From Niallia circulans (GTDB lineage Bacteria > Bacillota > Bacilli > Bacillales > Cytobacillaceae), in the NCBI RefSeq assembly GCF_003726095.1, contig NZ_CP026031.1, positions 868,001-932,000 of the forward strand: a stretch of DNA of 64,000 bases, read 5' to 3'. This document shows positions 45,670-54,423 of this stretch, piece by piece. Positions within the stretch are counted from its first letter, which is position 1; each line of letters opens with the position of its first letter. The notes under the pieces are model-generated. The model had not been told where the DNA came from. It saw only the letters and a program-made list of their open reading frames with translations, and made no database searches. The translations under genes were made by a program, and so were the position numbers.

Positions 45670-45906
45670 ATGAAAATGTACGCAAACGTAAATGCACCTC
45701 CAACTTTTGGTGCAAATGCTGCACCTCAGCCGAATGTATCACCTGAATTTTTTCCGAGTGCGCCATCTTTCCCTACCTATACAGCACCAGCTTTTACAGC
45801 ACCCGCCTACGGTTATTGCGCACCAGATTGTCCAAAGAATGACTTTGTTTTAATTGTTGTATTGTTTATCCTATTGATTATTGTAGGAGCATTTATTTGC
45901 TTCTAA
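45670..45906 (+). CDS. YjcZ-like small sporulation membrane protein with Pro/Ala-rich head
   Basis: A 78-residue protein. The last 22 residues (NDFVLIVVLFILLIIVGAFI) match the hydrophobic tail of YjcZ-type spore peptides. The first 55 residues are an unusual Pro/Ala/Thr-rich segment (TAPAFTAPAYGYCAPDC). YjcZ peptides are usually only 30-50 residues with a short head. AAAGGATG precedes the ATG; a second ATG two codons later is possible. It continues the spore gene run begun by cwlJ. Confidence 0.65.
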   Translation: MKMYANVNAPPTFGANAAPQPNVSPEFFPSAPSFPTYTAPAFTAPAYGYCAPDCPKNDFVLIVVLFILLIIVGAFICF

Positions 45907-46111
45907 TTACCATGGCGCTAATTTTATAAGCTATAGTAAAGCATTTCCCTAAAAAGTAAGGTAGTGACACTTACTTGATAAGCGGTGCTGATTAATGGTA
46001 ACAATCGTCTTTGTTCCTTGCCATTAAGGAGAAGAACTGCTAAATCGAAAGAGACAAGGGCAGGAGCACTTGGCCAGACCCAAAAAACAGAACATATATA
46101 TGAAGTGGTGT

Positions 46112-46146
46112 GCATTCCTTCTTACAAATAAGGAGTGCTTTTTTTG
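46112..46146 (+). terminator. Terminator before the YbaK-like gene
   Basis: GCATTCCTT pairs with AAGGAGTGC (one wobble) around a 9-base loop, followed by seven T residues. No gene is recognised between 45907 and 46112, so it presumably ends the YjcZ-like transcript; a small untranslated RNA is possible. Confidence 0.75.
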
Positions 46147-46203
46147 TTCCTTTCAACCTCAGTAGAATAATGATATAGTAAAGCCGTAATTGGAGGTGCT
46201 CAT

Positions 46204-46653
46204 GTGAATGAATTAGAAGGGGTTTTAGAAAGAACTGAATTTAGGTATGAAATCGTCCATCATCAAAAACCGATTCTTTCTAGAGAAGATGGCATGAATT
46301 ATTTTGGGATTGAGGCAGGACAGACTGCTCCCACGTTCATTTTGAAAACAGATAAAGGATACTTTGTTTTTATCGTGTCGGGTAAGCGTGACAAACTTGA
46401 TTTGAAAAAAATAGCAATTCTATTAGACTGTAGCAAAGTAAAATTAGCATCTCCAAAGGAAGTTAAAACGGTGACGGGATTTGAGGTTGGTAGTGTTCCG
46501 ATGGTCGGTTTAGATTTGCCTTGTGTCCTTGATAAGAGTCATTTTAAATATGATTTTGTCTATGGAGGTACAGGAAAAGCTACATGCACATTAAAAATCG
46601 AACCCCAAGCCTTGCAGGAATTAAATCATGTAGTGGCAATATTAGAATCATGA
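46204..46653 (+). CDS. YbaK/aminoacyl-tRNA editing domain protein
   Basis: A 149-residue free-standing editing domain related to YbaK/ProX, which hydrolyses mischarged aminoacyl-tRNA. Seen: FRYEIVHHQKPILSREDGMNYFGIEAGQTAPTFILKTD, the lysine-containing region LASPKEVKTVTGFEVGSVPMVGL and a C-terminal YGGTGKATCTLKI. GVPP in classic ProX is replaced by GSVPM, and the opening strand differs, so substrate specificity may differ. GGAGGTG lies 5 bases before the GTG start. Confidence 0.78.
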   Translation: MNELEGVLERTEFRYEIVHHQKPILSREDGMNYFGIEAGQTAPTFILKTDKGYFVFIVSGKRDKLDLKKIAILLDCSKVKLASPKEVKTVTGFEVGSVPMVGLDLPCVLDKSHFKYDFVYGGTGKATCTLKIEPQALQELNHVVAILES

Positions 46654-46714
46654 AAAATGAATGATTGACTAACACCTTAGGGGTTAGCTTAAGCTTTAGT
46701 TGAGAGGTGGTAGT

Positions 46715-47590
46715 ATGTTAATAAGTGAAGCAAGTCAGATAACAAATTTAACGAAAAAAGCGATTGAGTATTACATCGAACAAAAATTAATCATTCCAAA
46801 TACGTTAGAAAATGGCTATCGGGATTTTAGCGAAAAGGATATTGAATGTTTAAAGAAAATTTATGTTCTTCGGAAACTGGGGCTGAGTACAGAAGAAATT
46901 AGGTCCGTGCTTGTTGATAAGACAAACAACACATTACAGAGGATATCCATCCAAAAAGAATTGACGTTACAGAGAGAACAAGAGAAAAAATCCTTACTGA
47001 ACGAACTCCGCATTTGTAAAGATTATACAGTAATAAGTAAGAAGCTGAGAATGATAGAACAGCATGAAACTGTAACGGAAAAGATATTAGAGGCTTTTCC
47101 AGATTACTACGGTCGATTTATTTGTCTGCATTTTGCACGATTTTTAAAAGAGCCTATTACTACTGCCGTGCAGCAAGCGGCATATGAAGAGATCATTGCG
47201 TTTTTAGATAATGTTCCGCCACCTCAGTTAGCGGAGGACTTACAATTATTCTTAATGGAAAGTACAAACAATATGGACACAGAAAGTATGCAGGATATGC
47301 TCGCACAAACAAAACAGTCTATTGAAAACCCTGATAAGTTTTTAACAGAAAGAAAGGAATTTATAGAGCGATACTTAGAGTACAAACAATCTGAGGAATA
47401 TAAAAATTCTCCGATTTATAAGATTCAACAAATTTTTAAAGCGTTTAATCATACAAGTGGTTATGATGATGTATTCATTCCTGCTATGAAAAAGCTGAGT
47501 GCTTCTTATGCAGCATATTGCAAGCAACTGGAATCAGCAAATGAAAAATTATTGTTACAGTATCCAGCATTAGATAGCTTGAAAGAATAA
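46715..47590 (+). CDS. MerR family regulator with large helical effector region
   Basis: About 291 residues. The N-terminal MerR winged helix is clear (ISEASQITNLTKKAIEYYIEQKLI, NGYRDFSEKDIECLKKIYVLRKLGLSTEEI), followed by a long helix and a C-terminal domain of 170 residues rich in helices. No Cys pattern for metal sensing is seen, so a small-molecule effector is likely. ATG 46715 fits GAGAGGTGG; the in-frame TTG at 46700 overlaps it. Confidence 0.82.
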   Translation: MLISEASQITNLTKKAIEYYIEQKLIIPNTLENGYRDFSEKDIECLKKIYVLRKLGLSTEEIRSVLVDKTNNTLQRISIQKELTLQREQEKKSLLNELRICKDYTVISKKLRMIEQHETVTEKILEAFPDYYGRFICLHFARFLKEPITTAVQQAAYEEIIAFLDNVPPPQLAEDLQLFLMESTNNMDTESMQDMLAQTKQSIENPDKFLTERKEFIERYLEYKQSEEYKNSPIYKIQQIFKAFNHTSGYDDVFIPAMKKLSASYAAYCKQLESANEKLLLQYPALDSLKE

Positions 47591-47770
47591 AAAGAGCAAT
47601 TTTGCTCCTTAGCACATAGTGGATATTATTTTTTCTGCTTCTGCCATTATGTTTTTGGATTAATATTTTTGCAGATTGTTGTTTAGCTAATCTTGGGCTT
47701 TGACCAGCCCAAAGTGACATAAATTCTTTGTTATTTTTAGAGATTTCTAATAGCGCGAGGGGGAGAGAAA

Positions 47771-48211
47771 GTGTACAGGGTTTTTGGAGAAAAAGTTGAT
47801 GGACTTGATTATCAAATAAGAAAGGGTGTGTATGCTGTTATTTTTAATGACGCGAGGGATAAGATATTAACTGTGCAGAATTCCAGAGGGCATTATTTTT
47901 TACCTGGTTGCGGAATAGAAAATGATGAAAGTTATCAAGAATGTCTAGAAAGAGAAATGCTGGAAGAAACGGGATATAGAATATCCATAGGTACTTTTAT
48001 CGGTGATGCAAAGAGATATTTTCAATCGAGTAAGAATGAACCATTAATAAACGAAGGATATTTTTACATGGCGAAACTGTTAGAAACAATACAAGAATCT
48101 ATCGAAAATGACCACTTTATTAAGTGGATAGATATTGGTAGTGTGAAAGGCCAGCTTTTTCACGAACATCGTTATTGGGCAGTGTATCAGGCCTTAAGCA
48201 GAGTTGGTTAA
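47771..48211 (+). CDS. Nudix hydrolase
   Basis: A 146-residue Nudix protein. The box reads PGCGIENDESYQECLEREMLEETG, with the REMLEE metal-binding part intact and a Cys in place of the middle Gly of the usual PGGG. MutT-type enzymes of this size hydrolyse nucleoside diphosphate derivatives. GTG start with GGGGGAGAG upstream. It stands next to the dispersed repeat that carries the IS element. Confidence 0.85.
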   Translation: MYRVFGEKVDGLDYQIRKGVYAVIFNDARDKILTVQNSRGHYFLPGCGIENDESYQECLEREMLEETGYRISIGTFIGDAKRYFQSSKNEPLINEGYFYMAKLLETIQESIENDHFIKWIDIGSVKGQLFHEHRYWAVYQALSRVG

Positions 48212-48449
48212 TCTCTTTCGGCTGAATTAAAGGATTTTTTTCAGTCTATATATTAATAAAAAAAGAGGGTGGGACAAAGCAAAATAAATAATGGATAAAG
48301 ACGAACAATCTCTAATTTAGTGGTGAATCCAATTCGTTCCATTGCGTTACAGACACTCCCTTTCCGCGGGGAGCAACCTAAGCCTCCTCGGCAATGAACT
48401 GCACCCCAATTGTTAGACACTATCTACAATAATTGGAGGTGCAGTTTTT

Positions 48450-48959
48450 TTGTCCAAATTTACTGCGGAAATGAAGCTACAAGCCGTAACTCGCTATTTA
48501 AGCGGAAAAGAAAGTTACAGAGAAATTGGAAAATCAATTGGAATAGATCACAAATCGATTGTTAAATGGGTAAGACAATACAACTACAATGGTGCAGAGG
48601 CATTGATGAAACGTTGTACAAGTTATACACAAATGTTTAAACTAGAAGTACTACAATATATGACTGAAAATGGTACTTCTCTATGTGAAACGGCAGCTAT
48701 TTTTAATATCCCAGCGCATTCCACTCTAGCTGTTTGGAAAAGAAAGTTTGAAACACAAGGGATAGAGGCCCTTCAGTCACAGGAACAGGGGCGTCTATCC
48801 ATGAAAAAAGATTCAAATAAACAAAGTTCTACTGACCGTTCTTTTGAAGCACTAGAAGATCGAATAAAACAACTGGAAATGGAAAATGAGTATTTAAAAA
48901 AGTTGAATGCCTTAGTTCAAAACAAGGAAAAATCACCAAACAAGACAAGGCACAAGTAG
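48450..48959 (+). CDS. IS3-family transposase OrfA
   Basis: A 169-residue DNA-binding protein with two HTH units (YREIGKSIGIDHKSIVKWVRQY and LCETAAIFNIPAHSTLAVWKRKFE) and a C-terminal leucine-zipper-like helix (LEDRIKQLEMENEYLKKLNAL). The TTG start follows GGAGGTG. An A-run (GGAAAAATC near 48928) close to the end is a possible -1 slippage site to make the OrfAB transposase. Confidence 0.9.
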   Translation: MSKFTAEMKLQAVTRYLSGKESYREIGKSIGIDHKSIVKWVRQYNYNGAEALMKRCTSYTQMFKLEVLQYMTENGTSLCETAAIFNIPAHSTLAVWKRKFETQGIEALQSQEQGRLSMKKDSNKQSSTDRSFEALEDRIKQLEMENEYLKKLNALVQNKEKSPNKTRHK

Positions 48960-48985
48960 TCTATGAGTTAAGGCATAAGTATTCG

Positions 48986-49795
48986 GTGAAGTCACTCGTA
49001 AAACTCGCTGGCATTCCACGCAGCACCTATTATGATTTAGTAAAACGAATGAATCGACCTGATCCAGACACCGATATAAAAAGAGAAATCCAAGCCATTT
49101 ATGAAGAACATGAAGGTCGTTACGGATACCGACGTATTCGGGATGAGCTAGTGAATCGTGGAAAAAAAGTAAATCATAAAAAGGTTCAACGAATCATGAA
49201 AGAGCTGGGTTTAAAATGTCTAGTGAGGATGAAAAAATATAAATCTTATAAAGGCACAGTTGGTAAAATTGCGCCAAATCATTTAGACCGTCAATTTAGT
49301 GCGGACGCACCGAATGAAAAATGGGTAACAGATATTACAGAATTCAAGTTATTTGGGGAAAAGCTGTATCTATCGCCTGTATTAGATTTATTTAATGGGG
49401 AAATTATTACGTATACCATCGGTTCTCGACCAACGTATTCATTAGTTTCGGACATGTTAGAAAAAGCATTAGAATCCTTACCAAAAAGGCATCAATTACT
49501 CATGCATTCCGACCAAGGTTGGCATTATCAAATGAAACAATATCGCAACTTGCTTCAAGCAAAAGGGATTAAACAGAGTATGTCACGTAAAGGGAACTGT
49601 TACGATAACTCTGTAATGGAAAACTTCTTTGGGATACTGAAGTCAGAACTCCTTTATTTTAAGGAATTTGAAAGTGTGAACCACTTTAAACTAGAATTAG
49701 AAAAATATATAGAATACTATAATAGAAAACGGTTAAAGGGAAAATTGAAAATGAGTCCGGTACAATACCGAACTCATTTTCAACAAGTTGCCTAA
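48986..49795 (+). CDS. IS3-family transposase OrfB (DDE integrase)
   Basis: A 269-residue DDE transposase in the -1 frame relative to OrfA; the open frame extends upstream past the GTG (YELRHKYS), as expected if made by frameshift. HTH_21 region (YEEHEGRYGYRRIRDEL) is followed by the rve core with D in WVTDITEFKL, D in LMHSDQGWHYQ and E in NSVMENFFGILKSE. All three catalytic acids are present, so it should be active. Confidence 0.92.
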   Translation: MKSLVKLAGIPRSTYYDLVKRMNRPDPDTDIKREIQAIYEEHEGRYGYRRIRDELVNRGKKVNHKKVQRIMKELGLKCLVRMKKYKSYKGTVGKIAPNHLDRQFSADAPNEKWVTDITEFKLFGEKLYLSPVLDLFNGEIITYTIGSRPTYSLVSDMLEKALESLPKRHQLLMHSDQGWHYQMKQYRNLLQAKGIKQSMSRKGNCYDNSVMENFFGILKSELLYFKEFESVNHFKLELEKYIEYYNRKRLKGKLKMSPVQYRTHFQQVA

Positions 49796-50223
49796 TGAAA
49801 TAACTGCGTCTAACTTTTAGGGGTCACTGCACAAGCCTGTGGGGTCTTAGGCTTTGCTCTATTTCCCGCAGGAGTTGAGTGTCTTCCACTCCATTTCACT
49901 CCGTTTTTAAAGAGTATTTCGTTCCAACATTTTTTTCAAAAGAAACTAAATGGAGCAGACTGAATACACGGAGACTCCTATGGGAGCTGCGAGAAAGTCC
50001 AAGACCCTGCAGGAACGAGGAGGCTTGGCGCTCGCCCCATGGAAAGCGAAGTGTATTCAGGCTGCGGGTGATTACCACATACCTTCTTTCTTAAAATAAT
50101 AAAAAAACACAAACAATTATACGAATTTTTTTTAGTGTGTACGTATAATTGTTCGGGGTTAGATTTGGTTGAAATACTTATGTCCCACTCTCTTGTAGCT
50201 TGAATAGGGACAATTTTGCTATT

Positions 50224-52050
50224 TTATTTTTTTAAATGATAAGGTACGGTTGTTATTACAACATTTCTTCGGTACAATAAAAATGTTCTAATCAATAAAC
50301 TAGATTGATTATGAAGGATATTGTGCCAGCCTTTCTTCGGTATAAATTGCGGAATCACCACTGTTACCTGATAGTTTCCTTCTTTTGCTTTATGTTCAAT
50401 TGTATCAACAAATTTTCTAAGCGGGTTAATAATACTTCGATAATATGAATGAAGTGTCACAAGCCTAATTTCGGGCTGCCATTTATTCCATTTCGCTTCG
50501 AATACTTTTTCTTCTTCTCTCTCAAAAGAAACATAAACAGCAATAATTTGTTCGGGTTTAAGTGATTTAACGTAATTTAACGTATTTTCCACGACATGTG
50601 TCATTCCTGCTATTGGTACAATCATCACATTTCCCTGAATAGTCAGTGGCGGTTCAGAAGTAGTAAGTCTAAGCTGATCACCAACTGCTAAATAGTGCTT
50701 ATTTATTTTATAAAAGATAAACACGATGATAGGCAAGAAAATTAAAATCGACCATATTTGCGAGAATTTTGTTATAAAGAATACCATTGTAACGATGAAA
50801 CTGATCGCTGCACCAATGGTATTAATAATAAATTTCGGTACCCAGCCTTTTGGTTTTTCTCTAAGCCATTTAACCATCATACCACTTTGAGACAAAGTGA
50901 ATGGGAGGAAAACACCTACAGCATAGAGTGGAATTAAATGCTCTGTTTTTGCGTTAAATACTAATATTAATAGGATGGAAGCTAGACCAAGAATGATTAT
51001 CCCATTGGAATAACCTAGACGGTCTCCTCTAATGAGAAACATCCTAGGAACAAATTTATCTTTTGCAAGATTAACTGCAAGTAAAGGAAAAGCAGAATAT
51101 CCAGTATTAGCAGCAAGAATTAAAATCAAGGCTGTAGTTACTTGAATAAAGAAATACATAAAATTACGCCCAAAGACTCCCTCAGCAATTTGAGAAACAA
51201 CGGTCACTTCTGCTTTCGGTGTGATTCCGTAAAAATAGGCGAGAGTAACAATCCCTGCAAATAATACCGCTAGTAAAGCTCCCATCATGACTAGTGTTTT
51301 AGCAGCATTGTTAGGCGCTGGTTTTTTGAAATTAGGAATCGCATTTGAAATTGCTTCGACTCCTGTTAAAGCAGAGCTTCCTGAAGCAAATGCTTTTAAT
51401 ATAATAAATAAGCTGATTCCCGCTACAGGAGTACCGATTGGCGTATGCAATTCAGATGAAACATTTCCGGTTAATATATTATAGATACCAACACCAATTA
51501 GAATAAATAATGCTAAGACAAATAAATAAACGGGATAGGCTAATATAGAAGCAGATTCCGTCACTCCTCTCAAATTCAAAACAGTGAGAAGAAGTACAAA
51601 TGCAATGGCAATCTCTGCGTTATAACCATGTAAAGCAGGAAAAGCAGATGTAATGGCATCTGTACCAGCGGAGACACTTACTGCAACCGTTAAGATATAA
51701 TCTACTAACAAGGAACCTCCAGCAATTAAACCAGGAGTTACCCCTAAATTGCTTTTGGACACCATGTAAGCACCGCCGCCATTTGGGTAGGCAAAGATGA
51801 TTTGTCTATAGGATAAGATAAGGGCGCTTAAAAGAATTAATACTCCTATCGCGATCGGTATAGAATACCAAAATGCAGTCGCACTTATTGTTATTAAAAC
51901 GATTAAAATTTGTTCAGGACCATATGCAACCGAAGATAACGCATCGGAAGATAAAATCGCTAAAGCTTTTGTTTTGTTGAGTTTTTGTTCACCTAGTTCA
52001 TAGGATTTCAATGGACGTCCAATTAATAATCTTTTAATGGAACCTAACAA
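50224..52050 (-). CDS. kimA: KimA-type potassium importer (APC superfamily)
   Basis: A 608-residue membrane protein matching the length and layout of B. subtilis KimA (YdaO), a high-affinity K+/H+ symporter inhibited by c-di-AMP. Twelve hydrophobic segments (first: LAILSSDALSSVAYGPEQI with unwound helix; FAYPNGGGAYMVSK) are followed by a cytoplasmic C-terminal domain of about 150 residues (MIVPIAGMTHVVENTLNYV). The TTG start has GGCGGTGA upstream. A c-di-AMP riboswitch precedes it, which by itself supports a potassium or turgor role. Confidence 0.92.
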   Translation of the reverse strand: MLGSIKRLLIGRPLKSYELGEQKLNKTKALAILSSDALSSVAYGPEQILIVLITISATAFWYSIPIAIGVLILLSALILSYRQIIFAYPNGGGAYMVSKSNLGVTPGLIAGGSLLVDYILTVAVSVSAGTDAITSAFPALHGYNAEIAIAFVLLLTVLNLRGVTESASILAYPVYLFVLALFILIGVGIYNILTGNVSSELHTPIGTPVAGISLFIILKAFASGSSALTGVEAISNAIPNFKKPAPNNAAKTLVMMGALLAVLFAGIVTLAYFYGITPKAEVTVVSQIAEGVFGRNFMYFFIQVTTALILILAANTGYSAFPLLAVNLAKDKFVPRMFLIRGDRLGYSNGIIILGLASILLILVFNAKTEHLIPLYAVGVFLPFTLSQSGMMVKWLREKPKGWVPKFIINTIGAAISFIVTMVFFITKFSQIWSILIFLPIIVFIFYKINKHYLAVGDQLRLTTSEPPLTIQGNVMIVPIAGMTHVVENTLNYVKSLKPEQIIAVYVSFEREEEKVFEAKWNKWQPEIRLVTLHSYYRSIINPLRKFVDTIEHKAKEGNYQVTVVIPQFIPKKGWHNILHNQSSLLIRTFLLYRRNVVITTVPYHLKK

Positions 52051-52134
52051 GGGAATTCACCGCCTGAGTGTATATGTTATTAATGTTTACTTTGAATAAT
52101 GTCGCTGCACATCTATTTATTTTTAAAACAAAAA

Positions 52135-52166
52135 GCCTACAAGCCATTATTAATAGACTTGTAGGC
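52135..52166 (-). terminator. Riboswitch-controlled terminator of kimA
   Basis: On the minus strand GCCTACAAG pairs perfectly with CTTGTAGGC across a 14-base loop, followed by TTTTTGTTTT. It lies between the c-di-AMP aptamer and kimA. Confidence 0.88.
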
Positions 52167-52204
52167 ACGTTAATTTTCTTGTGTCACAAGTTCCACCTTC
52201 CTTC

Positions 52205-52345
52205 TCATATTAACGCTTACGAGGTTAGCTGTCGGATTCGGGCCTTGAGTAGCCCTACCTAAAAAAGGATTCACCCCATGGTCATAATAAACGCCCAGTA
52301 AAGAATGGTTCCCCCGTACCGTATGGTTTCAGCGATCTAGAAATT
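52205..52345 (-). promoter_or_regulatory. c-di-AMP riboswitch (ydaO-yuaA type)
   Basis: The minus-strand sequence shows the conserved blocks in order: CGCTGAAACC, GGTACGGGGGAACCA, GGGGTGAATCC, TAGGTAGGGCTACTC, GGCCCGAATCCGACAGCTAA and CTCGTAAGCG. These are the hallmarks of the ydaO aptamer. It is followed by a strong terminator, so high c-di-AMP should stop transcription of kimA. Confidence 0.95.
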
Positions 52346-52448
52346 TGAAACAACGATATTATCTTACTCTCGTACTTGGGAAATGTAAATAGTTATTTTG
52401 TGTAATAATTGTGAAGTTGGAAAAGCTAATTAATAAAGGAGCAATTTT

Positions 52449-52571
52449 ATGAACAAAGAAAACAAATTTATTATTTCAGATGAATTTTTAGATCAATTAG
52501 CAAAAGAAATTAATCGACTTAATGGAGATCCGGAAGAGGAAGAAAGTAAAGATGATGAGTCGGAGGGGTAA
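52449..52571 (+). CDS. Small acidic hypothetical protein (40 aa)
   Basis: MNKENKFIISDEFLDQLAKE then INRLNGDPEEEESKDDESEG. AAAGGAG lies 8 bases before the ATG, which supports translation. One amphipathic helix is followed by a strongly acidic tail. It is divergent from the kimA leader. No family is recognised. Confidence 0.55.
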   Translation: MNKENKFIISDEFLDQLAKEINRLNGDPEEEESKDDESEG

Positions 52572-52900
52572 TGGCTTTAAAAAGAAATAAAAGGTATTAC
52601 AGACTTTTTTACTAAAAGGATGATTTGAATTATTTTATAGGAAAAACATCAAGAAAAAATCACCTGTATATTTGAGAAATAAGGAAAAGAATAATAATAA
52701 GCGCGTATCCGGCAAAAAATTTACGAACAAAGTCTGGTTCAACACCGTATCCATATCAGTAAATTAGTTGTTTTCTATCGCGCTTATGTCGGAATGAATA
52801 ATTTTTTAATACTTACAAACTTTAATTCTCTAAAACTAGCTTGTTTCTGTTTTTCTATATTTACCATAGATATCAAATAACAATATAAAAAAACGGAATA
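52572..52900. other. Gene-free stretch with a 9-bp inverted repeat
   Basis: ATAAGCGCG (52697) and CGCGCTTAT (52779) are perfect complements 73 bases apart, enclosing CGGCAAAAAATTTACG and CTGGTTCAACACC. No frame with a ribosome binding site was seen. Confidence 0.45.
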
Positions 52901-53377
52901 TTAATCCCAAATTTGCGGTCGTTCAATCCCCATTGTCCTCATATAACCCAATAACTGTCCTGTATGTACCGATTCATGATAAGGAATACGCAAGAGCATA
53001 TCCTCAAGTGTTCTAATATAACCAATATCTGAACGGTCAATCATTCCATTTTCCAGCTCGTAATTACTAATTGATTCAATATATGTCAAAAATTCCTCAC
53101 GATAGGGTTGGGAGAATTTTAATTCTTCCTCAACGGTTGTGAATTCCTTTTGATCGAACGGATTGTGAAAAGAATTAGATTCGATACTGCCTTTGTTAAT
53201 AAGCATTTGATGATAAAGATACTCTCCTTCAACAACATGTCTAATCATTTCTGCACAAGAAAGGGCTTTTTCATCTGGCTTCCAATTTAGCAGCTGAGGA
53301 GGTATTGCTTTCCAAACTTTTATACTTCTACGACGTACCTCTTTAAAATTTAAGATTAATAAATCTGTTTTACCCAT
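52901..53377 (-). CDS. DinB superfamily protein
   Basis: A 158-residue four-helix protein with candidate metal-binding His in MIRHVVEGEYLYHQ and IPYHESVHTGQLLGYMRTMGI. PPQLLNWKPDEKALSCAEMIRH is typical of the DinB_2 branch. Function unknown, possibly thiol-dependent. It is divergent from the ArsR gene at 53469, which could regulate it. Confidence 0.82.
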   Translation of the reverse strand: MGKTDLLILNFKEVRRRSIKVWKAIPPQLLNWKPDEKALSCAEMIRHVVEGEYLYHQMLINKGSIESNSFHNPFDQKEFTTVEEELKFSQPYREEFLTYIESISNYELENGMIDRSDIGYIRTLEDMLLRIPYHESVHTGQLLGYMRTMGIERPQIWD

Positions 53378-53468
53378 TATTTGAATCTCCTTTCAAATTG
53401 ATATTTAAAATAGTAGCATATAAAAACTTCGGTTATAATCGAACTATCGATGTAAAGGGAGGATGGTC

Positions 53469-54152
53469 ATGGCTATTAGCCCGGATTTTTCATATGTTGC
53501 AAAACTAATGGCTGATTCTTCAAGAGCGGCTATGTTGGAGGCCCTTCTTGGACTTGATGGACTTCCAGCAAATGAACTAGCAAGAAAGGCAAACGTTACC
53601 TTACAAACAGCAAGTAGCCATCTTTCTAAAATGGTTGAAGGAAAACTGATCCGTGTAGAAAAACATGGCAGACACCGTTATTATAGTCTGGCAAACACCG
53701 ATGTTGCTAAAGCAATAGAGACATTGATCGTTATAGCTCCACCTGTGGGCATTCGTTCATTAAAAGATTCGTCACGAGCAGAAAAGATTAAAATCGCTCG
53801 AACTTGTTATGATCATTTGGCAGGGAGACTTGGTGTAAAGTTAACGGAAGCCTTTATTGTAAAAGGATATATGATCGAGGATCAGGATAATTTTAGTATA
53901 ACGGAAGAGGGAGAAACGTTTTTTCGTGATTTTGGAATTGATCTTGACACTTTGAGAAATAAAAGAAGACATTTCGCTAGAAAGTGTCTGGACTGGAGCG
54001 AAAGGCGTTATCATCTAGCAGGCTCATTAGGTCATGCAGTTTTATTAAAGTTATTAGAACTTAATTGGATTGAAAAGCTGCCTGATCGAGCAGTGAAAAT
54101 TACCATTAAAGGAAAAGAAAAATTATATAGCATCCTAGGTATCGAAATATAA
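53469..54152 (+). CDS. ArsR family regulator
   Basis: About 227 residues. The N-terminal winged helix (LMADSSRAAMLEALLGLDGLPANELARKANVTLQTASSHLSKMVEGKLI) is a standard ArsR domain. It continues with a second domain (residues 100-227: ARTCYDHLAGRLGVKLTEAF, FARKCLDWSERRYHLAGSLGHAVLLKLLEL) found in a longer ArsR subfamily. There is no obvious metal-binding cysteine pair. ATG 53469 fits AAAGGGAGG better than ATG 53463. Confidence 0.85.
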   Translation: MAISPDFSYVAKLMADSSRAAMLEALLGLDGLPANELARKANVTLQTASSHLSKMVEGKLIRVEKHGRHRYYSLANTDVAKAIETLIVIAPPVGIRSLKDSSRAEKIKIARTCYDHLAGRLGVKLTEAFIVKGYMIEDQDNFSITEEGETFFRDFGIDLDTLRNKRRHFARKCLDWSERRYHLAGSLGHAVLLKLLELNWIEKLPDRAVKITIKGKEKLYSILGIEI

Positions 54153-54344
54153 TTTATCCAGCCTTTTATTTGTGATATATAAATAAACTAGTTTTATGGG
54201 GCATTTAGATGATTTCTAATAGATACAATAAGGCGGAAGAAAGGATAAAAGCTCTGCTTAAAAAAATGGGAGAATTCTTTTATTTTCATACCATTTGTAG
54301 GATCACAATTGAAACTAAAAGTATAAAAAGTGATTCGTTTAAAT

Positions 54345-54382
54345 TAAAAAGCCTCTCATTAATGTTAATGGGAGACTTTTGC
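54345..54382 (-). terminator. Terminator of the minus-strand membrane protein gene
   Basis: On the minus strand AGTCTCCCATTAA pairs with TTAATGAGAGGCT (10 pairs plus wobble), followed by TTTTTAATTT. It lies 40 bp past the stop codon of the 54424 gene. Confidence 0.7.
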
Positions 54383-54423
54383 TGTATCCATGAAATAACA
54401 GCATGAAGGGAATGGATAGAAGT

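Larger units (their letters stand above)
48395..49831 (+). mobile_element. IS3-family insertion sequence (IS150-like), complete, 1437 bp
   Basis: The ends TGAACTGCACCCC...GTTAGAC (48395-48418) and the complement of 49808-49831 (TGCAGTGACCCC...GTTAGAC) match at 17 of 24 positions and both begin with TG. A 3-bp direct repeat, CAA, flanks it (48392-48394 and 49832-49834). Two overlapping-frame genes, orfA and orfB, fill it. The intact frames and target duplication point to a recent insertion. Confidence 0.92.
48261..50197. repeat. Dispersed intergenic repeat, copy B, split by an IS element
   Basis: The ends are inverted repeats: AAGAGGGTGGGACA at the left and TGTCCCACTCTCTT at the right. Between them lie GC-rich blocks (TTTCCGCGGGGAGCAACC; GCAGGAACGAGGAGGCTTGG) quite unlike the surrounding AT-rich DNA, and a perfect 12-bp stem (50112-50123 with 50142-50153). 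Removing the IS and one CAA joins CTCGG to CAAGCCTGTGGGG, restoring a continuous element of about 500 bp. Similar repeats are widespread in Bacillaceae intergenic DNA as I recall them; copy A at 39643 is a decayed sibling. Confidence 0.82.

Noticed and set aside
49879..50094. Frame inside the dispersed repeat, right of the IS
   Set aside because: Falls in the non-coding GC-rich repeat blocks; copy A does not keep the frame.
54209..54406. Plus-strand frame of 65 codons after the ArsR gene
   Set aside because: Lacks a ribosome binding site and reads through the terminator of the convergent membrane-protein gene; composition is random-like.
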